A stretch of DNA of 64,000 nucleotides from Bicyclus anynana (taxonomy: Eukaryota > Arthropoda > Insecta > Lepidoptera > Nymphalidae). Under the pieces are notes generated by a model. The model was given only the letters and a program-made list of their open reading frames with translations. It was not told the origin of the DNA and did not search any database. Shown here piece by piece: positions 12,815-21,691 of the stretch (the stretch's first letter is position 1; every line of letters begins with the position of its first letter). Location: NCBI RefSeq assembly GCF_947172395.1, contig NC_069094.1:16234292-16298291 (forward strand). Reading direction: 5' to 3'. Both the position numbers and the translations under genes were made by a program.

Positions 12815-12905
12815 AGTAGGGTAGAATTGGGGGTTCTGCATCACTTCTCGCTTCGCTCGATTGATGCAAAACCCCCAATGTTTTTTATCGGCTGATGTAG
12901 AAGCC
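12815..12905 (+). repeat. Polinton left terminal inverted repeat
   Basis: Ninety-one bases starting AGTAGGGTAGAATT are the perfect reverse complement of 28681-28771. Similarity ends sharply after position 12905. The repeat contains its own imperfect palindrome: 18-nt arms at 12826-12843 and 12862-12879 with one mismatch, around an 18-nt spacer. In protein-primed elements the terminus is the replication origin, so this palindrome may be part of the origin; that role is inferred. At 91 bp the repeat is short for a Polinton, where several hundred bp is common. Confidence 0.96.
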
Positions 12906-13171
12906 CCAATATGGTTTACTAATGATCACAATACCCGATCCCATTACACATGCGTTAGTCCGCGCGAATAGCGCATCGGAGATCTGATATTATGTTTAGT
13001 CAGATGCTTGAAACACACAATAAAATTACAATGTTTCATTGGATATCGTACACGCGATCGATCTGAACAATTAAAATAAAATTTCTTTTAGGTTTACACT
13101 ACACGTTATGTCGATGCAAACCTAAACATAAAGCGTGTAAAGACATAGACTGATTTTTCACTGCTTAAGCG
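12906..13171. other. Left subterminal non-coding segment
   Basis: This is non-coding sequence between the left TIR and the 3' end of the IAP gene. I see one 9-bp inverted repeat (TTTAGGTTT and AAACCTAAA, about 13088-13127). No ORF or other recognisable signal is present. Confidence 0.5.
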
Positions 13172-13717
13172 TTATGACAAATAAATTCTAATCACATTAA
13201 CGATTTCTGTTCTACATATTGGACAAAGCATATTATTTAAAGATAGTGCACATTTTGCACATGTTATAGCGTGACCGCAAGGTCTATAGCAGACCGTCAC
13301 TTCATTGTCAAAACAAATTTTGCAGAAAAGTCTGGATTTTTTCACATATTCGACAGACTCATTGACATCAGCTTTTAAACATATTTTATTATTGTGTGCA
13401 CACCTTTCATGGTTTTCAGTTATTTCACATGACTCGTTGATAACTCTTTGAACATATTCTTTACCCTTCATGAGTAAAACATAGGGACAGAACTGAAACC
13501 ATCGAGCGTGTTCAGACCACGGCAGATCCTCACGACTCCAGTCCTTGAGCTTGCCTCCACAAAAATAACAAATTACTCCATCGTTTATACCTGTATAAAA
13601 AAAACCGGCACTCGCCATTTCTTCAGGGCTCTGAATTAAATCTTGGGGCCAAGTTTTAAAACTATTTAAGCGTGCACTTTGTGTAGCATAACTATGGTAT
13701 TCAGGATGAAACGACAT
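13172..13717 (-). CDS. iap: IAP-like protein (one BIR plus RING)
   Basis: This 181-aa protein has one BIR domain (about residues 13-80) and a C-terminal RING finger (132-168). The BIR zinc ligands have exact family spacing: C50-x2-C53-x16-H70-x6-C77. The RING is C3HC4: C132, C135, C147, H149, C153, C156, C165, C168. Single-BIR plus RING is the layout of short insect and baculovirus inhibitors of apoptosis, which block caspases and act as E3 ubiquitin ligases. The gene is the leftmost in the Polinton and reads toward the terminus, away from the rest. It is intronless and starts at an ATG. It is probably a captured host or viral gene that delays death of the infected cell; the domains are seen, the role is inferred. 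Whether it binds caspases or only pro-apoptotic peptides cannot be told. Confidence 0.93.
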   Translation of the reverse strand: MSFHPEYHSYATQSARLNSFKTWPQDLIQSPEEMASAGFFYTGINDGVICYFCGGKLKDWSREDLPWSEHARWFQFCPYVLLMKGKEYVQRVINESCEITENHERCAHNNKICLKADVNESVEYVKKSRLFCKICFDNEVTVCYRPCGHAITCAKCALSLNNMLCPICRTEIVNVIRIYLS

Positions 13718-13914
13718 CTCTGTACAAATATACTCGTAGTAAGTAGCTTAATGTTACAGTTGGAAATGCTTGCAAATTTGCGTTGGTTAAGATGAATGTC
13801 TAGCGTGCTAATAGTTATTTTTCTTTCTTATTACATGTTATATATAAATATCCTACAGTAGGTACTTTATAAAATATCAGCTACATACTTTTTTAAAAAA
13901 TATATTATAAGTGA

Positions 13915-14166
13915 AAGAGTTCAGATGTTTTCAGTTTCATGCTGCAAACAGAGAAAACCAATATACGAATATTTAGAACCATATTATGCCTAATGATTTT
14001 TTAAATTTAAAATTATTAATGGATGTAATTTGTAATGCAATAAATAAACTTCACTTCAAAATGGGAATATTTAATAAATAAATGAAAGAAATCATGAAAA
14101 AAATTGAAAGTTCTAAGATTTTCGGTTTCTATACTATAAACACTGAAAACCATTATAATAAGAACC
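13915..14166. repeat. Degenerate direct repeat pair, each copy with an inner dyad
   Basis: Copies at 13915-13980 and 14106-14166 share the order AGTTC, a TTTTC-rich stretch, GAAAACC and AGAACC. Within each copy TTTTC-rich and GAAAA-rich arms form an imperfect inverted repeat. They lie upstream of the IAP gene. They could be transcription-factor or replication sites; there is no direct evidence for either. Confidence 0.5.
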
Positions 14167-14295
14167 GCGACACCTATGGTTAAATAATGCTACTGCCAAA
14201 GATTTTATAATAGAGACATGTCACTAGCGCGTGAAAACTGAGCTGACCAAAAACGTATTGACCGCATTCCATTGAGTCGCATAGTACATACAACG

Positions 14296-14343
14296 AAAGT
14301 TACTTAAATAAATAATGTAGCCATTATTTATTTAAGTAACTTT
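14296..14343. repeat. Perfect 22-bp inverted repeat with TAGC loop
   Basis: Arms 14296-14317 and 14322-14343 are exact reverse complements, separated by four bases (TAGC at 14318-14321). The stem is AT-rich and contains AAGTTACTTAAATAAATAAT. It is the longest uninterrupted hairpin inside the Polinton. Confidence 0.9.
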
Positions 14344-14740
14344 ATACATATACAATGTCGAGTTGTTTGTTTAGTAATTTTAAAACTGTGTATACACAAA
14401 TATTTATAAAGGAATACACAAAATAATTCATGCGTGCGCTCAGTGGAGTGGTTAAATTCAGCCTACTTTTGCGATGATTTTGTAGGCACGTAACATGTCT
14501 ATAATTTATAATGTCGCTGGCAACTGCCATATAAAAATTTCGTCTCAGATATCCGCGACGGATTGACGCCAGACCACATTAGGAAAGTTAAAGGTGTGAA
14601 CATCATTGTCAAGCTTCACTTATTACATTTTAGTCTTTATCTAGAGCATTCATAAGAACGATAATTAAATATGAGTTCAAGAAAATAATACTCGATTTTT
14701 ACTAAAGTGCTACTGTGAATGTGGGCTTATGATTGCATTG

Positions 14741-14772
14741 TATAAAAAGAGATGCGGGAGCGACATCAACCA
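14741..14772 (+). promoter_or_regulatory. TATA box and initiator of the spliced gene
   Basis: TATAAAAA at 14741-14748 is followed by an initiator-like CCATTTC whose A at 14772 lies 31 bases from the first T of the TATA box. That is the normal TATA-to-start distance for a polymerase II promoter. It sits directly upstream of the proposed first exon. Confidence 0.6.
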
Positions 14773-14821
14773 TTTCTGTTATTTTCAACTGAAGTGTCAA
14801 GAGCACCAAAAACCTGTAAGT

Positions 14822-15949
14822 ATGTAAGTGTCCTTATTGTTTTTATATACCTAGCACATAATTGTGAACTCGATTAACTATTATTTAAAATAGATCAAAT
14901 ATTTTCATGTAATAGGTATGAAATGTATTTTCAATTTGCCTTCTGTAACCAAGGCAGTGGGTTCGACTCCCACAACTGGAAAATGTTTGTATGATGAACA
15001 AGGATGTCTTCCAACGTCGAGATGTGTTTAAATATTATAAAAGTATTTATCTTTGATTCCAGGTCGACTGTAAGCGGAAACCCTTTCGACTCGGATAACG
15101 AGAGTGGGTCAGTTAAGAAAAGTAAAGTTAAAAAAACAACTAAGAAGCCTCCTCGAGCCGAAAAGCCCGCTCAAAAGCAGAAGAAGGCTTTACAATCGGA
15201 TTCGGACTCCGAACCTGAGCAATCGAAAATAATTAAGAAAAGAAGACAAATTTTAGATTCAGAGGTAAGTCGAATTTCAAGTATTATGTAGGTATCACTT
15301 ATCCATGAATTCATATCTGCAGTGATATGTAACTTGAAAAAAAAAACCAAGTAATTTTGTTTTTTTTTTATTAAAATTGTAGAGAGAGAGTTTTTTTTAT
15401 TAAAGTTGTGATTAAATACTTACCTACATAGGTATTTTCGACTTGCACAATATCGTATTAATAAAGTCAATCGGTTATTGGGTTATTATAAAGTAATACA
15501 AATTGATAATATTCTAATGGTCATCATTACTACTTTTTAGCTATTATTAATTATCTAATATTATCATCATAAAATAAACAAAGCCTTATAAAATTTCTAT
15601 TGAAATCGTGCGCTTATATTTATTATTTATTTATTGATTTCAGGAAGAAAACGAGCCCATTAGAGCATCGGCTTTACGAAGTTATTTCTCTCGCCGCGTG
15701 GGCACGGGCTACACGTTGCAGAGGGCGGACCCTACGAAGACTGGAGAATATTATATTGAACTACGGGTATACAACGCACGCGAAGCTGAGACCCAGGGCG
15801 CTGATAGATGGAAGCGCGCGCTCATCACATGCAAGTCAGCTGTGGAAGGCGATAGTGCGACGTGGCGTGCTGTAACAAAGCTGGTCACAGCGGTGAAAGA
15901 AGAATATTCATCTGTTCAACCTATTTTGTACCCGTATAATGTCTTTTGA
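14822..15949 (+). CDS. Spliced accessory gene of unknown function, about 169 aa
   Basis: Three exons are proposed: 5' exon about 14772-14823, exon 2 at 15063-15264, exon 3 at 15644-15949. Exon 2 contains no ATG. The donor GTAAGTG at 14824 leaves AT at the exon end; joining to the G at 15063 gives an ATG followed in frame by STVSGNPFDSDNESGS. The other intron is GTAAGT (15265) to TTGATTTCAG (15643), in frame. The N-terminal about 70 residues are low complexity, with Lys-rich and Ser/Asp/Glu blocks; the C-terminal about 100 residues look globular (GEYYIELRVYNAREAE) and end in YPYNVF. I do not recognise the family. Exon 3 is clearly GC-richer than neighbouring Polinton genes, which suggests capture from another source. 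An AATAAA follows the stop almost at once. Confidence 0.6.
14937..15050 (+). mobile_element. Truncated tRNA-derived SINE inside intron 1
   Basis: This stretch matches the SINE at about 6357-6475: a GTGGGTTCGA-type B box, CCCACAACTGGAAAA, then TTCCA...GTGT and AAGTATTTAT. Both the head with the A box and the 3' end are missing. It ends 12 bases before the exon 2 acceptor (TTTGATTCCAG). The ATG at 15004 belongs to the SINE and is not the gene start. Confidence 0.75.
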
Positions 15950-15950
15950 A

Positions 15951-15956
15951 AATAAA
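15951..15956 (+). terminator. Poly(A) signal of the spliced gene
   Basis: AATAAA begins two bases after the TGA stop (15947-15949), implying a very short 3' UTR. Confidence 0.55.
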
Positions 15957-17369
15957 CCTATGACTTTGCAGGTTTAATTAATATTTTAATAAGTATTATA
16001 TTTTCACCCTATACATTGTGTTTCCTAACAGCAATTGCAGAAATGAAAAATAAGTACTGAAATCAGATTTTAAAATCAGAAAATAAAATCTGAAATATAA
16101 TATTAACATTCAGATATTTCTTTTTAACTTTCATCTCGCATAAGAAACTAACAAGTTAGAGGATGTGATATTTTTTTTAATAATTTGATTGTCTTTCCTT
16201 ACAGCAATTGCAGTAAAGAAAAACTAAGAACTAAAAATCAGAATTTAAAACCAAAAACTAAAAACCAAATATAAAAACAAAAATATCTGAATTCAAATAA
16301 TATTATCAGATAACTTTGTTTCTATTATTTTATTATTTTTCAATTTTCATCTCGTATAAGAAACTATCAAGTTAGAGGTTGTGATATTTTTTTATTAATT
16401 TGATTGTCTTTCCTTACAGCAATTGCAGTAAAGAAAAACTAAGAACTAAAAATCAGAACTTAAAACCAAAAACCAACTATAAAAATAAAAATATCTGAAT
16501 CAAAATCAAAATTATCAGATTACTTTGTTTCTATTATTTTATTATTTTTCATTTAAAAAATACGCTTTTATTACGCATATTTACTTTAATAATTTCTGAA
16601 TAAAAATTTATTTTTAGAATCAATATTATATATTTGTTTTACTTTTGATTGTGTTATTGTCTTATACAGTAGGTAATTGCAAAAATTAAAAAATAAGTAC
16701 TGAAATCAGAATCTAAAAAAAAAAAACCAAATATAAAAATAAAAATCTGAAATTAAATACTAACATTTAGACATTTCTTTTTAAATTTTATCTCACTTTA
16801 ATTTTATTTGATTATCTTTCCTTACAGCAATTGCAGTAATGAAAAACTAAGTACTCAAATCCGAATCTAAAAACTAAAAATCAGATATAAAAACAAAAAT
16901 CTGAATTCGTAGAATCATATCAGATATTTGTTTTCATTAAGTTCATATTAAAAATATAAGAACCTATAATAAGTTCCGTATTGAACATAGAATCGATTTT
17001 ATTTTTTTTACTTTGATTTATGTATGTTTTTCTTACAGTACGAGTAATAGCAGAAATGAAAAAATAAGTACTGAAATCAAAACTAAAAAAATCAGAAGCC
17101 TGATATCTGAACTTTAAAATTACTGACAGATATTATTTTCATTTCAGTATAAAATAGTATAGTATACGTTACTAAGTATTGAATTTAAATCTCTATACAG
17201 AAAAACACTTGTCTATTTTATACATTTTTCATTATTTTGTGTATATTTTTATCTGAATTAAAAATATTACTATTGCACATTTGTTTAAAAATATATAGAG
17301 GTTTAATTTGATATTACTTAAATAGAAAAATATCGAAGTAAGAGAAGTCAAAAAAGTGTAAAAATTAAC
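15957..17369 (+). repeat. Array of six degenerate tandem repeats upstream of PolB
   Basis: Six units are anchored at about 16029, 16202, 16417, 16666, 16824 and 17034, with spacing of 158-249 bp. In the best units (16202, 16417, 16824) the anchor is TCTTTCCTTACAGCAATTGCAG; it is weaker in the others. Each is followed by an A-rich stretch with AAAAATCAGA and then an inverted repeat of the ATCTGA...TCAGAT type, for example around 16284-16315. The pyrimidine-rich CTTTCCTTACAG part looks like an intron acceptor. No ORF is present. The PolB start codon follows the array by about 235 bp. The region could be a PolB leader, a replication or packaging region, or decayed sequence. Confidence 0.8.
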
Positions 17370-20300
17370 ATGAAGTTTTGCCAGGCCTGTAACGTGCACG
17401 TATCAAAGTATTCATCACATAAGAAAAGTAACATTCATAAAACAAATTGTTTACTTAGAACTGAGTTTGATAATGTGCAATTGATAGCCAGTGCTTTCAA
17501 AAATAGGATTGCGAGTTATAGAGTTAATCCGTATTCGTCAAGCATTATTTTACCAGAACTTTTTTTAACAAACATTTTAAACACTGTTTGCAGTATAATT
17601 AAAACATTACTCATAAAACATAAATCGATCAAGGTAAATTTGGAATTATTTGTATTATACAAACTTCCAAAAAATGATGAAGTTTCTTTAAAATCTTTTA
17701 ATACTAAGTATACAGTTGTAGTTCAAAGCACCGATTTATATGCTCTTTTTAAAGAATTCTCCAAAACTTTGATAAGCAAATGCACAGAGTTCGAGTTATC
17801 CGAGTCTGGCTGGACAATTGAGTCAATTAACCATTTAGAAGTAAATATAGCAAAATATAATCCCTTGAGAGCAGGCACGTACTTAAGTTTACCAACAAGT
17901 ATTATCAGAACGAAGTCATGTCTTAATATTTATAACAAAGACAGTCACTGTTTTCTTTGGTGTATCATAGCACAAATGTATCCAACAAAACGTAATCCAA
18001 ATAGAACTTCATCTTATCCACATTATTCTACAGTATTAAATATAAGCGGTATGTCATTTCCACCAACATTCGAAGATATAAAACGTTTTGAAAGACACAA
18101 TGAAGATATAAGCATCAATATTTATGGCTTAGAAAAAAATAATACTGTAACCGGCCCTTTGTACAAAACTTTGCAAAGAAAGCTTGTTCACGTTAACTTA
18201 TTATTTATCAGTAAACAAAACAAGAGTCATTTTGTTTTGATCAAAAATTTTGAAAGGCTTGTCCACAAGCAACTTACGAAACACAAATGTAAAATTCACT
18301 TATGTGATGAATGTTTTCTTTACTTTGATTCTGAAGTCAAATTGAATACTCATCAATGTGCTCGAATGCAAACAGTTCTTCCAGAAGTAAATGCTAAGCT
18401 TCGTTTTTCAAATCCTGAAAGGACTCAAAAAATCCCAGTAGTTATTTACGGTGATTTTGAAAGTTTACTTAGAGAATATTCTGACAAAAGTAAAAGTGAG
18501 CATGTGGAAAATGTTCAGATTCATGAAGCTACTTGTTTCGCTTATTATATATGTTGTGAATCCAACCCTGAATTGAACGACTTTGTTTCATATCGAGGGC
18601 AGAACTGTGCAAAAAAATTTGTGGATTCAATTTCGAAAGACATAGAAAGGTTATACAAAATTTTAAATGTTTATAAAGATATGAATCCGCTTACCGATGC
18701 AGACCAGATATCCCATAATAATGCTACATTATGCTATATTTGTAAAAATATGTTTTCTCATACTGACTATAAAGTTTATGATCATGATCATTTTACAGGT
18801 AAATATCGAGGTCCTGCACATAACTCATGCAATTTAAATTATAAAAAATGCAACTTTATACCTATAGTATTCCATAACCTTTCTGGATATGATTGTCATT
18901 TATTTATAAATGAACTTTCAAATGTATGCGGGCGTATAAATTTAATTCCAAAAAATAAGGAAAAATTCATTTCTTTTACAAAGTTTTTTCCAATTGATAA
19001 TAAGAATGCGGCTCAGTTAAAATTTATAGACTCCTTTAATTTTTTGAGTTCAAGTTTAGATCGTTTGGTAAAGACTCTTAATCCTGAAGAGCTTAAACAT
19101 TTGCGAACATTTTTCACTGATGATAATTTATTCCGATTATGTTTAAGAAAAGGAATATATTGTTATGACTATGTAGATTCTTGGGAAAAATATGAGGAAA
19201 CCCGATTACCTGATATGTCCGATTTTTATAATAAACTCACATCGGAATCTATAACAGACGATGATTATAATCATGCCTTAACTGTGTGGGAAAAATTTAA
19301 TATTAAAAACTTGGGTGAATATACTGAATTATATTTGAAGTGTGATGTCTTATTACTGTGTGACATTTTTGAGAAATTTAGATCCATGAGTTTAAAGTAT
19401 TATGGGCTTGATCCTTGTCATTATGTTTCATCACCTTCACTAAGTTGGGATGCTATGCTGCTGTTAACAAATATTGAGTTAGATTTAATTTCTGATGTAG
19501 AAATATATCAAATGTTAGAAAATGGTATTAGAGGAGGTCTCGCGCAATGTTCGCTAAGATATGCGAAAGCTAATAACAAGTACTTACCAAATTATAATAA
19601 AAAAGAGATGAATTCCTTCTTAGTTTATTTAGATTGTGTAAATTTGTATGGTTATGCTATGATGCAGCAACTTCCCTATAAAAACTTTAGATTTTTAAAC
19701 GATGATGAAATATTATTTTTTAATGTAAACTCTATTTCTCCTGATAGCGACGAAGGATACATACTTGAAGTAGATATTCATTATCCCCATGATATTCACG
19801 ATGAACATTCTGATTTACCATTTGCAGCAGAAAAATTGTCAGTCCCAATGCCATCGAATGGTAAGAACACAAAATTGGTTGCAAATCTCTATGATAAATA
19901 CAAATATGTTATTCATTATCTTCACTTGCAAGAATGTTTGAAAAATGGGCTTATATTGTTAAAGGTTCATAGGATATTAGCTTTTGAACAAAAAAAGTTT
20001 TTAGAGCCTTATATATCTTTAAATACATCACTGAGACAAAAAGCCACATCAGATTTTGAAAGAGACTTTTTTAAAAAACAAAATAATTCAATTTTCGGAA
20101 AAACTATTGAAAATAAAAGGAAACAAGTAGATGTTAAACTAGTAAACGTGTGGAAAGATAATTGTAATAATACTAATAAAATCTGTGGCGCGGAAAAATA
20201 TGTAAGCGCACCTAATTTCAAAAATCTTGCAATTATTTCCGAGAGCCTTGTAGCCATACAACTCCAGCCAACAAGAGTAATTTTAGATCGTCCGATTTAT

Positions 20301-20876
20301 GTGGGTTTCACTATACTAGAACTAGCTAAAAGTCATTTATACAATTTTCACTATTCTATAATGAAAAAAATGTATAAAAACCAAATAAAACTTTGTTACA
20401 CTGATACCGATAGTCTTTTGTATTTAATTCATACTGAAGACTTCTATCAAGATTTAAAACATCATATTCAGCACTTTGACACTAGTAATTTCCATGAAAA
20501 TAATGTATACCATATTCCAAAAATTAATAAACAAATACCAGGTTACTTTAAAGATGAGATGGGTGGTGATATTATCACGGAATTTATTGGCTTAAAAGCA
20601 AAGTTATACTGTGTTAACACTTTAAATTCTACCATTAAGAAAGCTAAAGGTGTTAAAAAACCTGTTACAAAAAAACTTACTATTGATAAATTCAGAGATA
20701 TTTTAAATCTTGATACAACCTACAGGGACACTATGTACGTTATACGATCTAAAAATCATAAGTTGTATACGCAAAAACTTAACAAACTCGTTCTTAGTGG
20801 AAATGATGATAAACGACAGATTTATAAAAACATGTATAATACTGTACCCTGGGGACACTATAGTACTATATTTTAA
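17370..20876 (+). CDS. polB: Protein-primed family B DNA polymerase
   Basis: This 1168-aa replicative polymerase would copy the linear element from a terminal protein. Order of parts: Cys/His zinc-finger-like segment (4-27); a D191-x2-C194 ... SHF (286-288) region resembling the OTU-like module of Polinton polymerases (tentative); second finger (C307, C312, C315, H328, C330); exonuclease I (D362, E364); endonuclease VII/HNH-like insert (C455-x2-C458, HDHFTGKYRGPAHNSC 472-487); exonuclease II (N503...D508); exonuclease III (Y655...D659). Polymerase motif A is LDCVNLYG (D755), motif B is KQNNSIFGK (903-911), motif C is YTDTDS (1010-1015), and the thumb KxKxY is at 1076-1080. All catalytic positions are present and the length is typical. 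The ATG at 17370 is the first in frame. The gene is uninterrupted and downstream of a tandem-repeat region. Confidence 0.97.
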   Translation: MKFCQACNVHVSKYSSHKKSNIHKTNCLLRTEFDNVQLIASAFKNRIASYRVNPYSSSIILPELFLTNILNTVCSIIKTLLIKHKSIKVNLELFVLYKLPKNDEVSLKSFNTKYTVVVQSTDLYALFKEFSKTLISKCTEFELSESGWTIESINHLEVNIAKYNPLRAGTYLSLPTSIIRTKSCLNIYNKDSHCFLWCIIAQMYPTKRNPNRTSSYPHYSTVLNISGMSFPPTFEDIKRFERHNEDISINIYGLEKNNTVTGPLYKTLQRKLVHVNLLFISKQNKSHFVLIKNFERLVHKQLTKHKCKIHLCDECFLYFDSEVKLNTHQCARMQTVLPEVNAKLRFSNPERTQKIPVVIYGDFESLLREYSDKSKSEHVENVQIHEATCFAYYICCESNPELNDFVSYRGQNCAKKFVDSISKDIERLYKILNVYKDMNPLTDADQISHNNATLCYICKNMFSHTDYKVYDHDHFTGKYRGPAHNSCNLNYKKCNFIPIVFHNLSGYDCHLFINELSNVCGRINLIPKNKEKFISFTKFFPIDNKNAAQLKFIDSFNFLSSSLDRLVKTLNPEELKHLRTFFTDDNLFRLCLRKGIYCYDYVDSWEKYEETRLPDMSDFYNKLTSESITDDDYNHALTVWEKFNIKNLGEYTELYLKCDVLLLCDIFEKFRSMSLKYYGLDPCHYVSSPSLSWDAMLLLTNIELDLISDVEIYQMLENGIRGGLAQCSLRYAKANNKYLPNYNKKEMNSFLVYLDCVNLYGYAMMQQLPYKNFRFLNDDEILFFNVNSISPDSDEGYILEVDIHYPHDIHDEHSDLPFAAEKLSVPMPSNGKNTKLVANLYDKYKYVIHYLHLQECLKNGLILLKVHRILAFEQKKFLEPYISLNTSLRQKATSDFERDFFKKQNNSIFGKTIENKRKQVDVKLVNVWKDNCNNTNKICGAEKYVSAPNFKNLAIISESLVAIQLQPTRVILDRPIYVGFTILELAKSHLYNFHYSIMKKMYKNQIKLCYTDTDSLLYLIHTEDFYQDLKHHIQHFDTSNFHENNVYHIPKINKQIPGYFKDEMGGDIITEFIGLKAKLYCVNTLNSTIKKAKGVKKPVTKKLTIDKFRDILNLDTTYRDTMYVIRSKNHKLYTQKLNKLVLSGNDDKRQIYKNMYNTVPWGHYSTIF

Positions 20877-21231
20877 AATATATTGTCTGAAGTTACTTGT
20901 TTATCTAAATAAGATGTTTTTTTATATCTTTATTCCAAGAACCTAATATTATTTGTATTATGATATGATAACAATTATAGCCTTATATTATGATAGCAAT
21001 AAGGAAATGCATGTGTGTGAAAAAATAAACTTCATTTTTATTTGATAATTTCTTTGTCACTTTATTTCTCATTAACAACAGTTCCACTCCTTATTCTTTC
21101 CTTATTATTTATAATAATTCAACAGCTTCAATATGCTCTTTAAAAAAAAATCAGATATAATTTTAAAATCGTTTATTATGTAATCAAACAATTATTTTAT
21201 AAAATAATAATTTCAATGACAATCTATTCAC
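20877..21231. terminator. Convergent 3' ends of PolB and the minus-strand gene
   Basis: AATAAA at 21024-21029 can serve PolB. On the minus strand AATAAA occurs at 21177-21172, 21066-21061 and 21042-21037 and can serve the convergent gene. No further gene is visible in these 355 bases. Confidence 0.6.
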
Positions 21232-21687
21232 TTACAATGATTCTGGCAAACTTAATTTCTGCATAATCTTATTAATTAATTCTTCAGCTGAATACATTAT
21301 GTTATCGTAATTGTCTGTCACTACATACTGCACACTTACTTGACTATTTACATTATTTTCCTGAACGCCATGGTTTATTTCGAGAATTTCAATTTTGATT
21401 ATATGATGCGCCTTCGTCTTGTTTTTTCTAATAATAAAAGAAGAATCTGACATGTATATTTGTTTGTCTACCTTTGGACATTTTCTTTTCAAAGATAGTT
21501 TACTCATCTGTTTAATATTTTGAAGTGACTTCGTTTTCTCTTGTTCAGTTATAAATTTTAACCTATCTCGTTCTTCTTTCTCTAGTATAGCATTCACATC
21601 TTGAGCACAATTTCCAAAAAATGGGTCAATGTTTTCACATGCTTTGATCATTTGATCATTTTCATCAATATTATAAAAGTTCGCCAT
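21232..21687 (-). CDS. Unknown minus-strand Polinton protein, 151 aa
   Basis: The product is 151 aa from the ATG at 21687 (MANFYNIDENDQ). I chose this start because the reading upstream of it runs into a splice acceptor (TTTGTGTTTCAG on the minus strand, intron ending at 21692). The protein has an acidic N-terminus, a charged, probably helical middle (about 40-70), a basic patch LSLKRKCPK, and a C-terminal half that could be beta-rich (QVSVQYVVTDNYDNIMYS) ending in a helix. I do not recognise the family. Apart from the IAP it is the only gene on this strand. It converges with PolB and diverges from the packaging ATPase, sharing about 270 bases of promoter region with it. A regulatory or early role is possible but only inferred. 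Confidence 0.7.
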   Translation of the reverse strand: MANFYNIDENDQMIKACENIDPFFGNCAQDVNAILEKEERDRLKFITEQEKTKSLQNIKQMSKLSLKRKCPKVDKQIYMSDSSFIIRKNKTKAHHIIKIEILEINHGVQENNVNSQVSVQYVVTDNYDNIMYSAEELINKIMQKLSLPESL

Positions 21688-21691
21688 TATT

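Larger units (their letters stand above)
13718..14771. other. Non-coding region between IAP and the spliced gene
   Basis: About 1.05 kb should hold the IAP promoter (minus strand) and the promoter of the spliced gene (plus strand). It contains a degenerate direct repeat (13915-13980 and 14106-14166), a perfect 22-bp hairpin (14296-14343) and a TATA box at 14741. The only ORF of note is a short minus-strand frame at 14342-14530 with no family features, which I do not call. Confidence 0.6.

Noticed and set aside
14342..14530. 62-aa minus-strand ORF next to the 22-bp hairpin
   Set aside because: Begins inside non-coding sequence and ends in the hairpin arm; no family features.
15004..15062. ATG at 15004 as the start of the unknown Polinton gene
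   Set aside because: The stretch matches a SINE found elsewhere in the window (6331-6618) and ends at a good splice acceptor, so it is intronic. The junction-made ATG fits better.
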